Of a stretch of 64,000 nt of DNA, positions 40,322 to 48,829 are shown one piece after another (positions within the stretch are counted from its first letter, which is position 1; the number at the start of each line of letters is the position of its first letter). The translations under genes were made by a program, and so were the position numbers. Under the pieces are notes generated by a model. The model ran no database searches, was not told where the DNA came from, and was given only the letters and a program-made list of their open reading frames with translations. Source of the DNA: VRUE01 sp963728835 (lineage in GTDB: Bacteria; Actinomycetota; Thermoleophilia; Solirubrobacterales; 70-9); the NCBI GenBank assembly GCA_963728835.1, contig CAVSKZ010000002.1, positions 1,302,001 through 1,366,000 of the forward strand, given 5' to 3'.

Positions 40322-41728
40322 GTGACGCGCTACACCTCCGCCACGCCCGCCGACCGGGCCGAGATGCTGGCCTCGATCGGGGTTGGCTCGACCGCGGAGC
40401 TCTTCGCGCAGGTTCCCGCGCCCCTGCGCCTCGGCCGCCCGCTGAAGCTCCCCTCGGGGATGAGCGAGGCGGAGGTCTTCGAGCGGCTCTCGGCGCTTGC
40501 CTCCCGCAACGCCGACGCGGAGGAGCAGGTCTGCTTCGTCGGGGCGGGGATGTACGACCACTACGTCCCGGCGATCGTCGACGCGATCACCCAGCGCTCG
40601 GAGTTCCTCACCCCCTACACCCCCTACCAGCCGGAGATCTCACAGGGCGGCTTGCAGGTCATGTTCGAGTTCCAGACCGCGATGTCGGAGCTGACCGGGC
40701 TGCCGGTGTCGAATGCCGGCCTCTACGAGGGCCCGTCCTCGGTCGCCTCGGCCGGCTACCTGGCGATGGCGGCGACCGGGCGCAGCCGCTTCGTCGTCTC
40801 CCGCGGCCTGCACCCGCACAGCCGCGAGACGCTCGAGACCTATGCCGTCGGCTACGGCGCCGAGGTGGTCGAGGTCGGCCTCAGCGGCGGCGAGACCGAT
40901 GCCGGCGCGCTCGCCGCGGCGGTCGACGGCGAGACCGCTGCGGTCTTCCTGCAGAGCCCCAACTTTCTCGGCGCGGTCGAGCGGGTCGAGGCGCTCGGGG
41001 CGGCAGCGAAGGAGCACGGCGCCCTGCTCGTCCTCGCCACCGACCCGATGACGCTCGGCGTGCTCAAGCCACCCGGGGAGCAGGGTGCAGACATCGCCCT
41101 CGGCGAGGGCCAGCCGCTCGGCAACCGGCTCGACTTCGGCGGTCCCTCCTTCGGCTTCTTCTGTGCGGCCGAGGAGCAGATCCGCCGCATGCCGGGCCGG
41201 ATCGCCGGCGAAACGGAGGACGTCGACGGGCGTCGCGGCTTCGTCTTGGCCCTGCAGACGCGCGAGCAGCACATCCGCCGCGAGAAGGCGACCCACAACA
41301 TCTGCACGGCGCAGGCGCTGAACGCGCTGGCGGCGATGGTCCACCTGGCCTGGCTCGGTCGCGAGGGCTATCGCGAGCTTGGCGAGCTGCTGGTCCGCCG
41401 CACCGCCTACGCGCGCGAGCGCCTGACCGCGGTCCCCGGCGTCGAGCTCCTCCACGAGGCGCCTGTCGCGCGTGAGTTCGCCCTGCGCCTCGACGCCCCG
41501 GTGGAGCGCGTGCTGGAGCGCTGCGCCGAGCGCGGCATCGCCGCCGGCTATCCGCTCGGCCGCGACTACCCGGAGTTCGAGGATGGCCTCCTGGTCGCGA
41601 TCACCGAGCGGCGGACCCGCGCCCAGATCGACGAGCTGGCCGAGGCGCTTGGCGCGGCGATCGCTGCCGAGGCTGGCGACTTCTTGCCGGATAGCGGGAA
41701 GAAGTCGCCAGAGGGGACCGCTCGATGA
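40322..41728 (+). CDS. gcvPA: Glycine dehydrogenase (decarboxylating) subunit 1
   Basis: A 468-residue subunit of the two-subunit P protein, which decarboxylates glycine and passes the aminomethyl group to GcvH. Segments FVGAGMYDHYVPAIVDAI, TPYTPYQPEISQGGLQ, TGLPVSNAGLYEGPSS and the late GGPSFGFFCAAEEQIRRMPG are typical. This subunit has no PLP lysine. The C-terminal end GDFLPDSGKKSPEGTAR is encoded by a palindrome and extends past the conserved region. The stop overlaps gcvPB (ATGA). Confidence 0.94.
   Translation: MTRYTSATPADRAEMLASIGVGSTAELFAQVPAPLRLGRPLKLPSGMSEAEVFERLSALASRNADAEEQVCFVGAGMYDHYVPAIVDAITQRSEFLTPYTPYQPEISQGGLQVMFEFQTAMSELTGLPVSNAGLYEGPSSVASAGYLAMAATGRSRFVVSRGLHPHSRETLETYAVGYGAEVVEVGLSGGETDAGALAAAVDGETAAVFLQSPNFLGAVERVEALGAAAKEHGALLVLATDPMTLGVLKPPGEQGADIALGEGQPLGNRLDFGGPSFGFFCAAEEQIRRMPGRIAGETEDVDGRRGFVLALQTREQHIRREKATHNICTAQALNALAAMVHLAWLGREGYRELGELLVRRTAYARERLTAVPGVELLHEAPVAREFALRLDAPVERVLERCAERGIAAGYPLGRDYPEFEDGLLVAITERRTRAQIDELAEALGAAIAAEAGDFLPDSGKKSPEGTAR
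41673..41711. repeat. Palindrome at the 3' end of gcvPA
   Basis: CTGGCGACTTCTT (41673-41685) and its exact complement (41699-41711) flank a 13-base interior that can extend the stem. It is translated in frame, 13 bases before the gcvPB start. Confidence 0.85.
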
Positions 41729-43230
41729 ACCAGCAGGACGAACAGGTCCTGACGATCTACGAGCGCTCGAAGCCCGGCCGCCGCGCCGCGGCCCTTCCCC
41801 CCGCCGAAGTCCCCGAGCGCCCGCTCGAGGAGCTGATCCCGGCCGAGCTGCTGCGCGACGAGCCGCCGCGGCTGCCCGAGGTGGCCGAGCCGGAGATCGT
41901 CCGCCACTACAACAAGCTCTCGCGGCGGAACTTCGACCTCGACTCCGGCTTCTACCCGCTCGGCTCCTGCACGATGAAGCACAACCCGCGGCTGAACGAG
42001 CGGGTCGCGGCGCTGCCCGGCCACGCGCGGTTGCACCCCGCCCAGGACCCGAGGCGAGCCCAGGGTGCCCTGGAGCTGATGTGGCTGCTGCAGCGCTCAC
42101 TCGCCGAGATCTGCGGCCTGCCTTACGTCAGCCTGCAGCCCTCCGCCGGCTCCCACGGCGAGCTCGCCGGCCTGCTCCTGACCCGGGCCTTCCACTCCGA
42201 CCGCGGCGAAGAGCGGACCAAGGTGCTCGCCCCCGACACCTCCCATGGGACCAACCCGGCCTCGGCGACGATGGCCGGCTACGAGATCGTGAAGGTTGCG
42301 ACCGACGAGCGCGGCGGGGTCGAGATGGACGATCTGCGGGCGAAGATCGGCGAGGCCCCCGACCAGGTCGCCTGCCTGATGCTGACCAACCCAAACACCC
42401 TTGGCCTCTTCGACGAGAACATCGCCGAGATCGCAGCGCTGATCCACGAGGCGGGCGGGACGCTCTACTACGACGGCGCCAACCTCAATGCGGTCATGGG
42501 CCACTCGCGGCCCGGCGACATGGGCTTCGACATCGTCCACGTCAACCTGCACAAGTCCTTCAGCCAGCCGCACGGGGGCGGTGGGCCCGGGGCGGGCCCG
42601 ATCGCCGTCTCGGAGCGGATCGAGCCCTACCTGCCGCGACCGCAGGTGGTGCGCCGCGACGGCGACAACGGCCACGGGCCGTTCTTCGACCTGGACCTTG
42701 AGCGGCCCAAGTCGATCGGCCGCCTGCGCGGCTTCCAGGGCAACTTCGGCGTCTTCGTCCGCTCCTACGCCTACATCCTCAGCCTCGGCGCCGACGGCCT
42801 CGCAGAGGCGTCCGAGACGGCGGTGCTGAACGCCAACTACCTGAAGGCGCGCCTGGCCGAGGGGCGCGCGGGCAAGCGCCTGCCGGTCGCCTTCGACCGC
42901 CACTGCATGCACGAGTTCGTCCTCTCCGGCAAGCCGATGAAGCGCGAGCTCGGCCTCGCCACCCTCGACCTCGCCAAGCGCCTGCTCGACTTCGGCTTCC
43001 ACCCGCCGACCGTCTACTTCCCCCTCCTGGTGGAGGAGGCGCTGATGATCGAGCCGACCGAGACCGAGACCAAGGAGAGCCTCGACGCCTTCGCCGGCGC
43101 GATCGAGCAGATCCTCGCCGAGGCCGAGCAGGATCCCGGGGTCGCGAAGCAGGCGCCCCATACGACCCCGGTGCGTCGCCTCGACGAGGTCAGGGCCACG
43201 CGCCGGCCGGTGGTCCGTCAGCCCCTATAG
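41725..43230 (+). CDS. gcvPB: Glycine dehydrogenase (decarboxylating) subunit 2
   Basis: A 501-residue PLP-containing subunit of the P protein. The PLP lysine is in VNLHKSFSQPHGGGGPG; other segments are GFYPLGSCTMKHNPRLNE, QPSAGSHGELAGLLL, APDTSHGTNPASA and YYDGANLNAVMG. It forms the catalytic pair with GcvPA. The gene ends tail-to-tail with the LigD polymerase gene, overlapping by six bases. Confidence 0.96.
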   Translation: MNQQDEQVLTIYERSKPGRRAAALPPAEVPERPLEELIPAELLRDEPPRLPEVAEPEIVRHYNKLSRRNFDLDSGFYPLGSCTMKHNPRLNERVAALPGHARLHPAQDPRRAQGALELMWLLQRSLAEICGLPYVSLQPSAGSHGELAGLLLTRAFHSDRGEERTKVLAPDTSHGTNPASATMAGYEIVKVATDERGGVEMDDLRAKIGEAPDQVACLMLTNPNTLGLFDENIAEIAALIHEAGGTLYYDGANLNAVMGHSRPGDMGFDIVHVNLHKSFSQPHGGGGPGAGPIAVSERIEPYLPRPQVVRRDGDNGHGPFFDLDLERPKSIGRLRGFQGNFGVFVRSYAYILSLGADGLAEASETAVLNANYLKARLAEGRAGKRLPVAFDRHCMHEFVLSGKPMKRELGLATLDLAKRLLDFGFHPPTVYFPLLVEEALMIEPTETETKESLDAFAGAIEQILAEAEQDPGVAKQAPHTTPVRRLDEVRATRRPVVRQPL

Positions 43231-44142
43231 CTCCGGCAGCTTCTGCTTCAGCTCCAGCACGGGGGCGAAGAGGTCGCCGTGCTTCTCGACGCGCTTCAGC
43301 ACGTCGGCGGCCTCGAAGACGAGCGAGTCGGCGTCGTCGCGCTCGACCGCGCGCTCCAGCTCGTCCCAGGTCACGGGGGTGGACACGGTGGGGCGTTCGC
43401 GGGCGCGCAGGGAGTAGACGGCGATCGTCGTTTTGCGTTCGTTGTTCTGGTACCAGTCGATGAAGACCTTGCCCTTGCGGAGGGTCTTTTTCCCCATCTT
43501 CGCGATCACCTCGTCGGGCGACTGCTTGGCCAGCAGCTGGGCGATCGCCTGGGCGAAGGGCCGGGTCTCCTCGTAGCTCGTCTTCGTGTTCAGCGGGACG
43601 TAGACCTGCAGCCCCTTCGAGCCGGAGGTCTTGACGAAGCTCTCGAGGCCGACGTGGCCGAACAGCTCGCGCAGGCGCAGCGCCACCCGGCCGCAGTCGA
43701 GCGCTTCGGCGGGGGGCCCGGGGTCGAGGTCGAAGGCGAGCACGGTCGGCTGCTCGTGCTTTTTGCCCAGGGAGAGGGAGGGGTGCAGCTCGATCGCCGC
43801 CAGCTGGGCCATCCAGACCAGGGTCGCCCGGTCCTCGCAGACGCAGTAGTCGATGTACCCGGCGTGGGGCCCGGCGAGCACCCGTGCCGTCTGCACCCAA
43901 TCCGGCCGGTGCTTGGGGCAGCGCTTCTCGAAGAAGGCCGCATCGGTGTCGTCGACCCCTTCGGGGAAGCGGCGCAGGGTCACCGCCCGCCCCGCCAGGT
44001 GGGGCACGATCGCCGGGGCCACCTTGGCGTAGTAGTCGACGACCTCGCCCTTGGTGAAGCCGGCCTCCGGGTAGAGCACCTTGTCGAGGTTGGTGAGCTT
44101 CAGCTCACGCCCGTCGACCTCGACCTGCTGGCTCTTAGCCAC
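43225..44142 (-). CDS. ligD: LigD-type polymerase/primase domain protein for end joining
   Basis: A 305-residue stand-alone polymerase domain of the AEP superfamily, which fills in or adds nucleotides at broken ends in bacterial NHEJ. Motifs: KVLYPEAGFTKGEVVDYY near the N-terminus, the metal-binding AFDLDPG, the segment FVKTSGSKGLQVYVPL and the late VFIDWYQNNERKTT, with SLRARERPTVSTPVTW. No ligase or phosphoesterase domain is attached, so sealing needs a separate ATP ligase not present in this window. The GTG start lies one base after the Ku stop, so it is the second gene of a ku-ligD operon. Confidence 0.93.
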   Translation of the reverse strand: MAKSQQVEVDGRELKLTNLDKVLYPEAGFTKGEVVDYYAKVAPAIVPHLAGRAVTLRRFPEGVDDTDAAFFEKRCPKHRPDWVQTARVLAGPHAGYIDYCVCEDRATLVWMAQLAAIELHPSLSLGKKHEQPTVLAFDLDPGPPAEALDCGRVALRLRELFGHVGLESFVKTSGSKGLQVYVPLNTKTSYEETRPFAQAIAQLLAKQSPDEVIAKMGKKTLRKGKVFIDWYQNNERKTTIAVYSLRARERPTVSTPVTWDELERAVERDDADSLVFEAADVLKRVEKHGDLFAPVLELKQKLPEL

Positions 44143-45024
44143 CTATTTGGAGGATTTGGCTTTGGCGCGTTTCTTCGCCGGGGCTTTCTTCGGCCCGGCC
44201 GCCTTGCGTTTCTTCGCCGTCGGCTTACGCGCTTTCGCTTTGCCTTGTACTGCGGCGATGCTCTCCTCCAGGGCGGCCATCAGGTCCGGGGCCTTGGTCG
44301 CTTCCGGCTCGGCGGTTTCGGGGGCGAGGATCTCCTTGCCTTCCGCCTTGCGTTCGATCAGCGCCAACAGTTCCTCGCGGTACTCGTCGCGGTAGGCGGT
44401 CGGTTCGAACTTGCTGGTCAGCGAGTCGATCAGCCGCTCCGCCATCTCGACCTCCTTCTTTGCCACCTTCGGCTTCTCGGCGGGCAGCACGTCCTCGAGC
44501 TCGGCGGGCGGCACCACCTCGTCGGCGAAGCGCATCGTGGTCAGGGTGAGGACGCCGCCATCGGTGCGCAGCGCCGCCAGGTGCTCCTTGTTGCGGAAGA
44601 CGAAGCGGGCGATCGCCACCTTGCCCGAGCCCTCCATCGCACTGGCGAGCAGGGAGTAGGCCCGCTCGGCGCCGTCGGCTGGACCGAGGTAGTAGGGGCT
44701 GTCGAAGTAGATCGGGTCGATCTCGGTGATGTCCACGAAGTCCTGGACCTCGATCGCCCGGGACTTCTTCGGCGCCAGCGCCGCCATCTCGTCCTTGGAG
44801 ATCGGCACGTAATTGCCCTCGGTGATCTCGAAGGCCTTCTGGATCTTCTCGTAGGGCACCTCTTCGTCGGTCCCTTCGGCGACGCGGCGGTGGCGGATGC
44901 GGGCTCCGTCGGACTCGCGGATCTCGCGCAGGCCGATGCTGCGCCTCGCCACCGCGCTGTACAGCTTCACGGGCACGTTGAGGAGCCCGAAGCTGATCGA
45001 GCCGCTCCAGATCGCTCTAGCCAT
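44143..45024 (-). CDS. ku: Non-homologous end joining protein Ku
   Basis: A 293-residue bacterial Ku that forms a homodimeric ring on DNA ends. The N-terminus ARAIWSGSISFGLLNVPVKL is diagnostic; ITEIDPIYFDSPYYLGP and FVFRNKEHLAALR follow. The C-terminal 45 residues are a Lys/Ala-rich tail (KARKPTAKKRKAAGPKKAPA), the type that gives some Ku proteins extra DNA binding and threading activity. It precedes the LigD polymerase gene by one base. Confidence 0.97.
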   Translation of the reverse strand: MARAIWSGSISFGLLNVPVKLYSAVARRSIGLREIRESDGARIRHRRVAEGTDEEVPYEKIQKAFEITEGNYVPISKDEMAALAPKKSRAIEVQDFVDITEIDPIYFDSPYYLGPADGAERAYSLLASAMEGSGKVAIARFVFRNKEHLAALRTDGGVLTLTTMRFADEVVPPAELEDVLPAEKPKVAKKEVEMAERLIDSLTSKFEPTAYRDEYREELLALIERKAEGKEILAPETAEPEATKAPDLMAALEESIAAVQGKAKARKPTAKKRKAAGPKKAPAKKRAKAKSSK

Positions 45025-45091
45025 CGGCGTTCACTACCCCGATTGTTCCAGCCGCTCACCGCCGGGCGCAATTGGCGCCCAAGGCCGGGAG

Positions 45092-46300
45092 CTATCTTGC
45101 GCAGCACCAGCCCTCGAGTCGTGGGAAGGTCGCTCGCCTGGCGTCGCCGGGCGCGAAGACGGCGGCGATGTCGCCAATCGCCCGCAGGCGGGCATCGCCT
45201 TCGGTCGGGACGAACAGCCACTGGTCGGCGGCCGGCCAGACGAGCAGGAGGCGGCGTCCGTCCGGAGACCAGGCGAGCTCGGTGAGATGGCCGGAGACGC
45301 CAAAGAGGCGGCGCGGGGGGCCGCCGGCCGGGTCGATCAGCAGGGCTTCGCTGCGCGGCGGGCCGGAACCCGGCGAGCGGTCCAGCAGGACCGCGATCGT
45401 GCGCCCACGCGGTGAGAAGGCTGCGGCGCGGACCCGCCCTGCGGCCGGGAGGGGGATGCGCCGCGCAGCGCCGAGCCGGAGGTCGCCGGCGAGCTTTCTC
45501 ATTCGCACGTCCCGGAGCCAGAGGTCGCGCCTGGAGATCTCGATGATCTGGTGGCCGTTCGCGCTCCAGTCCAGCGCCACGACCCCGGGCGAGGCGGGGA
45601 CGGCATCCGTCGTCTTCGCGGCGTCGGTCTCGGCGACCACGATCCGGCGCTCGCCGTCGACGTAGGCCAGCAGGTGGGGGCCCGGCGGGAACCAGGCCGG
45701 CGGCACCGCGGCGCTCGCCGGTCCGACCAGCGCGTCCCCCGTTCCGTCGGCCCTCACCACCCGCAGCGAGCCTCCCGCGCGATAGGCGATGCGAAAGCCC
45801 GAGGGCGACCAGCGCGGATCGCCGACGCGATCGCTTGCAGAGATCGACCAGCGGGGCGTACCGCCTGGCTCGATCGCGCTCAGCGTCCGGCCCGACGCGG
45901 CGGCGACGAAGAGGCCGCGCGGCGACCAGGTCGCTTCGCGGTAGCGGCCGAGCAGGCGCCGCGAGCCATCTGCCCGCACCGCCCAGGGGCCCCGCTGCGA
46001 CTGGACCAGCAGCTCGCCACCGCCGGGGATCTCGGTCAGCGAGGGCTCGGCGCGGGGGACGCCGGTGGTGATGACGTCGTCGATCCAGCCCCGGACGGCG
46101 GCGCCGGCCGGGGTGAGGAGCAGGATCGCGAGCAGCGCCGCCACGGCCAGGGCCACGGCGAGGCGCGGCAGCACCGGCCTGTCCGGGGTCCGGCGCTCCG
46201 CCAGGGCCCGGGTGACCAGGTCGAGCCCGCGCCGTTCGGCCTCGGCGGCGCCGGGCAGCGGCTCTTCGCGGAGCAGCTCGCGCAGCCGACCCTCGCTCAT
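45092..46300 (-). CDS. Membrane-anchored WD40-like propeller protein, sigma-factor partner
   Basis: A 402-residue protein. The N-terminal 45 residues are cytoplasmic and charged, a helix follows (LAVALAVAALLAILLLTPAG, about 47-66), and the exported remainder is a TolB/WD40-like beta-propeller with repeats such as REATWSPRGLFVAA, GDPRWSPSGFRIAY, VVALDWSANGHQII, RAAAFSPRGRTIAV and TELAWSPDGRRLLL. Its ATG overlaps the stop of the ECF sigma factor gene, and topology fits an anti-sigma or sensor protein, though a zinc-binding ZAS motif is not visible. The propeller may sense an envelope ligand. Confidence 0.75.
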   Translation of the reverse strand: MSEGRLRELLREEPLPGAAEAERRGLDLVTRALAERRTPDRPVLPRLAVALAVAALLAILLLTPAGAAVRGWIDDVITTGVPRAEPSLTEIPGGGELLVQSQRGPWAVRADGSRRLLGRYREATWSPRGLFVAAASGRTLSAIEPGGTPRWSISASDRVGDPRWSPSGFRIAYRAGGSLRVVRADGTGDALVGPASAAVPPAWFPPGPHLLAYVDGERRIVVAETDAAKTTDAVPASPGVVALDWSANGHQIIEISRRDLWLRDVRMRKLAGDLRLGAARRIPLPAAGRVRAAAFSPRGRTIAVLLDRSPGSGPPRSEALLIDPAGGPPRRLFGVSGHLTELAWSPDGRRLLLVWPAADQWLFVPTEGDARLRAIGDIAAVFAPGDARRATFPRLEGWCCAR

Positions 46301-46812
46301 CCCTCCACCTCGATCAGGTCGCGGAGCTGGTCCAGGCCGCGGCGCAGGCGCGAGTTGACCGTGCCGCGCGGCAGATCGAGCATCCGCGCGATCTCCCCCG
46401 GCGTGTACTCGAGCAGGTGGCGAAGGACGATGACGGCGCGCTGCTCGGGCGGAAGTTGGGCGAGCGCCGACATCAGCTCTCCGCCGATCGCCTTAGGCGG
46501 AGCAGCGGCTTCCGGTTGCCCGGCCGGGTCGCCGGCGCTGCGTCGCAGCGCTTCGCGGCGCCCCCAGTCGATCGCGCGGTTGATGACGATCCGGTGCAGC
46601 CAGGGGCCGAACCGCCGCCGGCGGTCGAAACGGTCGAGGTTGTCGATCGCCGCCAGGAAGGCGTCCTGGGCGATGTCCTCGGCGGCGCCAGCGTCGTGAG
46701 CGACCAGGTAGGCGGCGCGGTGGGCGGCCGGCCAGTGCGTCTCGTAGAGGCGGGCGATGGCCGCGCGCGAGCCACGCTGCGCTTCCCGGACGAGCTTCCC
46801 GTCAGTCCCCAC
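46297..46812 (-). CDS. ECF-type RNA polymerase sigma factor
   Basis: A 171-residue group 4 sigma factor. Region 2 runs from ARLYETHWPAAHRAAYLVAH through DIAQDAFLAAIDNL to WLHRIVINRAIDWGRR; region 4 is LPPEQRAVIVLRHL, YTPGEIARMLDLPRGTVNSR and LRRGLDQLR. The GTG start is preceded by AGAGGTGATGG. The stop overlaps the downstream propeller protein gene, its probable regulator. The target promoter cannot be read from this window. Confidence 0.92.
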   Translation of the reverse strand: MGTDGKLVREAQRGSRAAIARLYETHWPAAHRAAYLVAHDAGAAEDIAQDAFLAAIDNLDRFDRRRRFGPWLHRIVINRAIDWGRREALRRSAGDPAGQPEAAAPPKAIGGELMSALAQLPPEQRAVIVLRHLLEYTPGEIARMLDLPRGTVNSRLRRGLDQLRDLIEVEG

Positions 46813-46836
46813 CCATCACCTCTCGTCGCCCACATC

Positions 46837-47697
46837 TCAATCTTGGCCCACCTCGCGGGCGAAACGCACGACCGCGCGCTCGACCCGCCCTTCGAGGGCC
46901 TCGCCGAGATTGCCCGGGGGGAGCTCCACGACGAAGGAGCTGGTCCCCGGGAAACGATGGTTCTGCCAGTTCGGCGCCGTGCCGTCGGGCCAGGGCAGGC
47001 GGCGGAAGGGCATTCGGGCGAGCTGGGCGAAGGCGCGGGCAGCCGCAACGCTCTGCCCCCAGGCCCGGACCAGGGGCCGGGGCTGACGGTGCTGGTGGAA
47101 CCAGATCGTCGCCTCTGGCCTGAGGGTGCGCACGATGCGCGCGGCGAGCCGCGTCTCGGGCTCCGAGAACGGCCTTGGCCCCGAGTACTGCGGATCGCCG
47201 CGCCTGCCGATCGGCCGCCAGCCGGAGGGGAAGTTGCGGTTGAGGTCGACGCCCCGCCCGTTGAGGCGGCTGCCCGCGGCCAGGCCGTCCGGATTGAGGT
47301 TGGGCACGATGAAGATCTCCGAGGCGGGGTCCGGGCAGCCGCTGCCGGGGGCGAGCGGCTGGAGATCGCGCGCGGCGCACTCGTCTCCGTGAACGCAGCC
47401 GAAGACGAGCAGCTCCTCTCCGATCGCCGGGTCGCCGCGCTGCAGCAGCCCGATTGGTCGGCCCGCCGCCGAGCGTCCGGCGAGGCCCCGGCGGGCCAGC
47501 AAGTTCCCCGGGCGGCGTGGCGTGCGGGTGAAGGCGAGGAAGGGATCCGGCGACGGGCGCACTGTGCCGTGACGGCCCTCCGCCGCCGGCGACGGGGTCA
47601 CGCCGCTCGCGCCGGGCAGCAGACGGCCGGCGGCGATCAGCGCGACGCCACAGCCGGCGGCGGTCAAGGCGGCGAGCAGGATGCGCCGGCGGCTCAT
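46837..47697 (-). CDS. Exported M14-family zinc carboxypeptidase (MpaA-like)
   Basis: A 286-residue metallopeptidase with a Tat-like or Sec N-terminus (MSRRRILLAALTAAGCGVAL; a Cys at residue 16 is a possible lipid site). Catalytic features: zinc ligands in FGCVHGDECAA, substrate-binding IVPNLNPDG and GRGVDLNRNFP, third ligand in TIWFHQHRQ, and the catalytic Glu in SSFVVELPPG. Relatives hydrolyse gamma-D-Glu-DAP or other peptidoglycan peptides. Together with the sigma factor and propeller genes around it, an envelope-stress or wall-remodelling role is plausible but not shown. Its start overlaps the upstream gene stop. Confidence 0.85.
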   Translation of the reverse strand: MSRRRILLAALTAAGCGVALIAAGRLLPGASGVTPSPAAEGRHGTVRPSPDPFLAFTRTPRRPGNLLARRGLAGRSAAGRPIGLLQRGDPAIGEELLVFGCVHGDECAARDLQPLAPGSGCPDPASEIFIVPNLNPDGLAAGSRLNGRGVDLNRNFPSGWRPIGRRGDPQYSGPRPFSEPETRLAARIVRTLRPEATIWFHQHRQPRPLVRAWGQSVAAARAFAQLARMPFRRLPWPDGTAPNWQNHRFPGTSSFVVELPPGNLGEALEGRVERAVVRFAREVGQD

Positions 47698-48770
47698 CCC
47701 GGCGCCGTCCCTGCCCCTGCATCGGGCGGGCGGCGCCGCATGAAGATCCAGGCCAGCAGTGCCGCAGCCGCGCAGAGCGCGAGGATCTGCGGCCACGGCC
47801 CGATCCCGCTCGACGCGGTCGCCGTCGGTTGCAGCCGGCTGACCTCGCGGCTCTGCGCGTTCACCATGAGCAGCGCCCGCTGCCGGTCTCGCCTCGGTCC
47901 GACCTCGTACACGATCAGTCGCCCGTTCTCTCCGGCTGCCAGGTCGAAGGCGAACGGCTCCCGGCCGCCCTCGAGCTGCGGCAGGTCGATGCAGATCGCT
48001 TTGCCGGAAACGGTGTCGAGCGCATGGATGAAGGGGTCTCGAACTCCCGCGGAGCCCCGCCCGTCCCGCCGTCCGCCGCCGTGGCCGGCGTACAGCGTGT
48101 AGGCCCAACGTCCGTTCGCGCTGTTCACCCGCGAGATCGGGATGCCCGACATCCGCTCCCACGGCGCCTCGGGGTCGAGGATCGCGCCGGGGAGCAGCTC
48201 GCCGCTGCGCGCGTCGAGAGCCCGCACCCGGTAGGTGCCGCCGTAGACCGGGCTGAGGTGCTCGATCAGGTAGACGGTCGAGCCGTCCGGCGAAATCGCG
48301 TCGAAGCTGAAGCTGCCTGCCAGGTGGAGCTTGTGAATCGCGTGCGGCCGGCCGTCGGCGCGGTGCGGGTGGCGGAGATGCAGGCCGGTGTCGAGGATCG
48401 CCAGGCCGGTGCTGCGCGGCGGGAAGATCCACGAGAAACGGCTGAGCACGAGCGTGCCGCCGTCGGCCGAGAGCCCACCGGCCCGGTCGTCGTAGGCGGC
48501 GGCGGGAATCGAGTACTGGCCGCGCAGGTACCACCAGCGGCTTAGCCGGCCGCCGTCGCGCTCGATCCGTCCGACCACCGTGAATCTCTCGCCGGGGCGG
48601 CCGGCGCCGACGCGGAAGGGCGAGTTGGGGGCAACGGCGACGAAACGGTAGGGGACGCCGCTCACCGTGGCCCCCTGGACGCTCGCAGCGCTCCCCTTCG
48701 CCGGCGCCGCGGCCGGCATCGCGGCGAGGACGGCGAGGGCGAGCAGCGCGGCCAAAGGCAATCTCTTCAT
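47694..48770 (-). CDS. Exported propeller-like protein with C-terminal membrane anchor
   Basis: A 358-residue protein with a clear signal peptide (MKRLPLAALLALAVLAAMPA, cut near PAKGS), a beta-rich body with repeats such as GGLSADGGTLVLSR, SFDAISPDGSTVYLIE and PFAFDLAAGENGRLIV, and a C-terminal membrane helix (PQILALCAAAALLAWIF) with a basic tail RRRPPD. It is topologically surface-exposed and held in the membrane. It starts the minus-strand set that continues with the M14 peptidase (ATGA overlap) and, 24 bases later, the sigma factor. Function unknown. Confidence 0.65.
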   Translation of the reverse strand: MKRLPLAALLALAVLAAMPAAAPAKGSAASVQGATVSGVPYRFVAVAPNSPFRVGAGRPGERFTVVGRIERDGGRLSRWWYLRGQYSIPAAAYDDRAGGLSADGGTLVLSRFSWIFPPRSTGLAILDTGLHLRHPHRADGRPHAIHKLHLAGSFSFDAISPDGSTVYLIEHLSPVYGGTYRVRALDARSGELLPGAILDPEAPWERMSGIPISRVNSANGRWAYTLYAGHGGGRRDGRGSAGVRDPFIHALDTVSGKAICIDLPQLEGGREPFAFDLAAGENGRLIVYEVGPRRDRQRALLMVNAQSREVSRLQPTATASSGIGPWPQILALCAAAALLAWIFMRRRPPDAGAGTAPG

Positions 48771-48817
48771 GACCTGTGTACGCGCGAGCGGCGCTCAGAG
48801 GTCCCGGGTGTCCGTCT

Positions 48818-48823
48818 TACACT
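48818..48823 (+). promoter_or_regulatory. -10 box (TACACT) of a probable leaderless promoter
   Basis: TACACT is followed after six bases by the GTG at 48830; there is no Shine-Dalgarno. The hexamer is identical to the one upstream of the TPR gene at 513. Confidence 0.5.
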
Positions 48824-48829
48824 CGTCAG

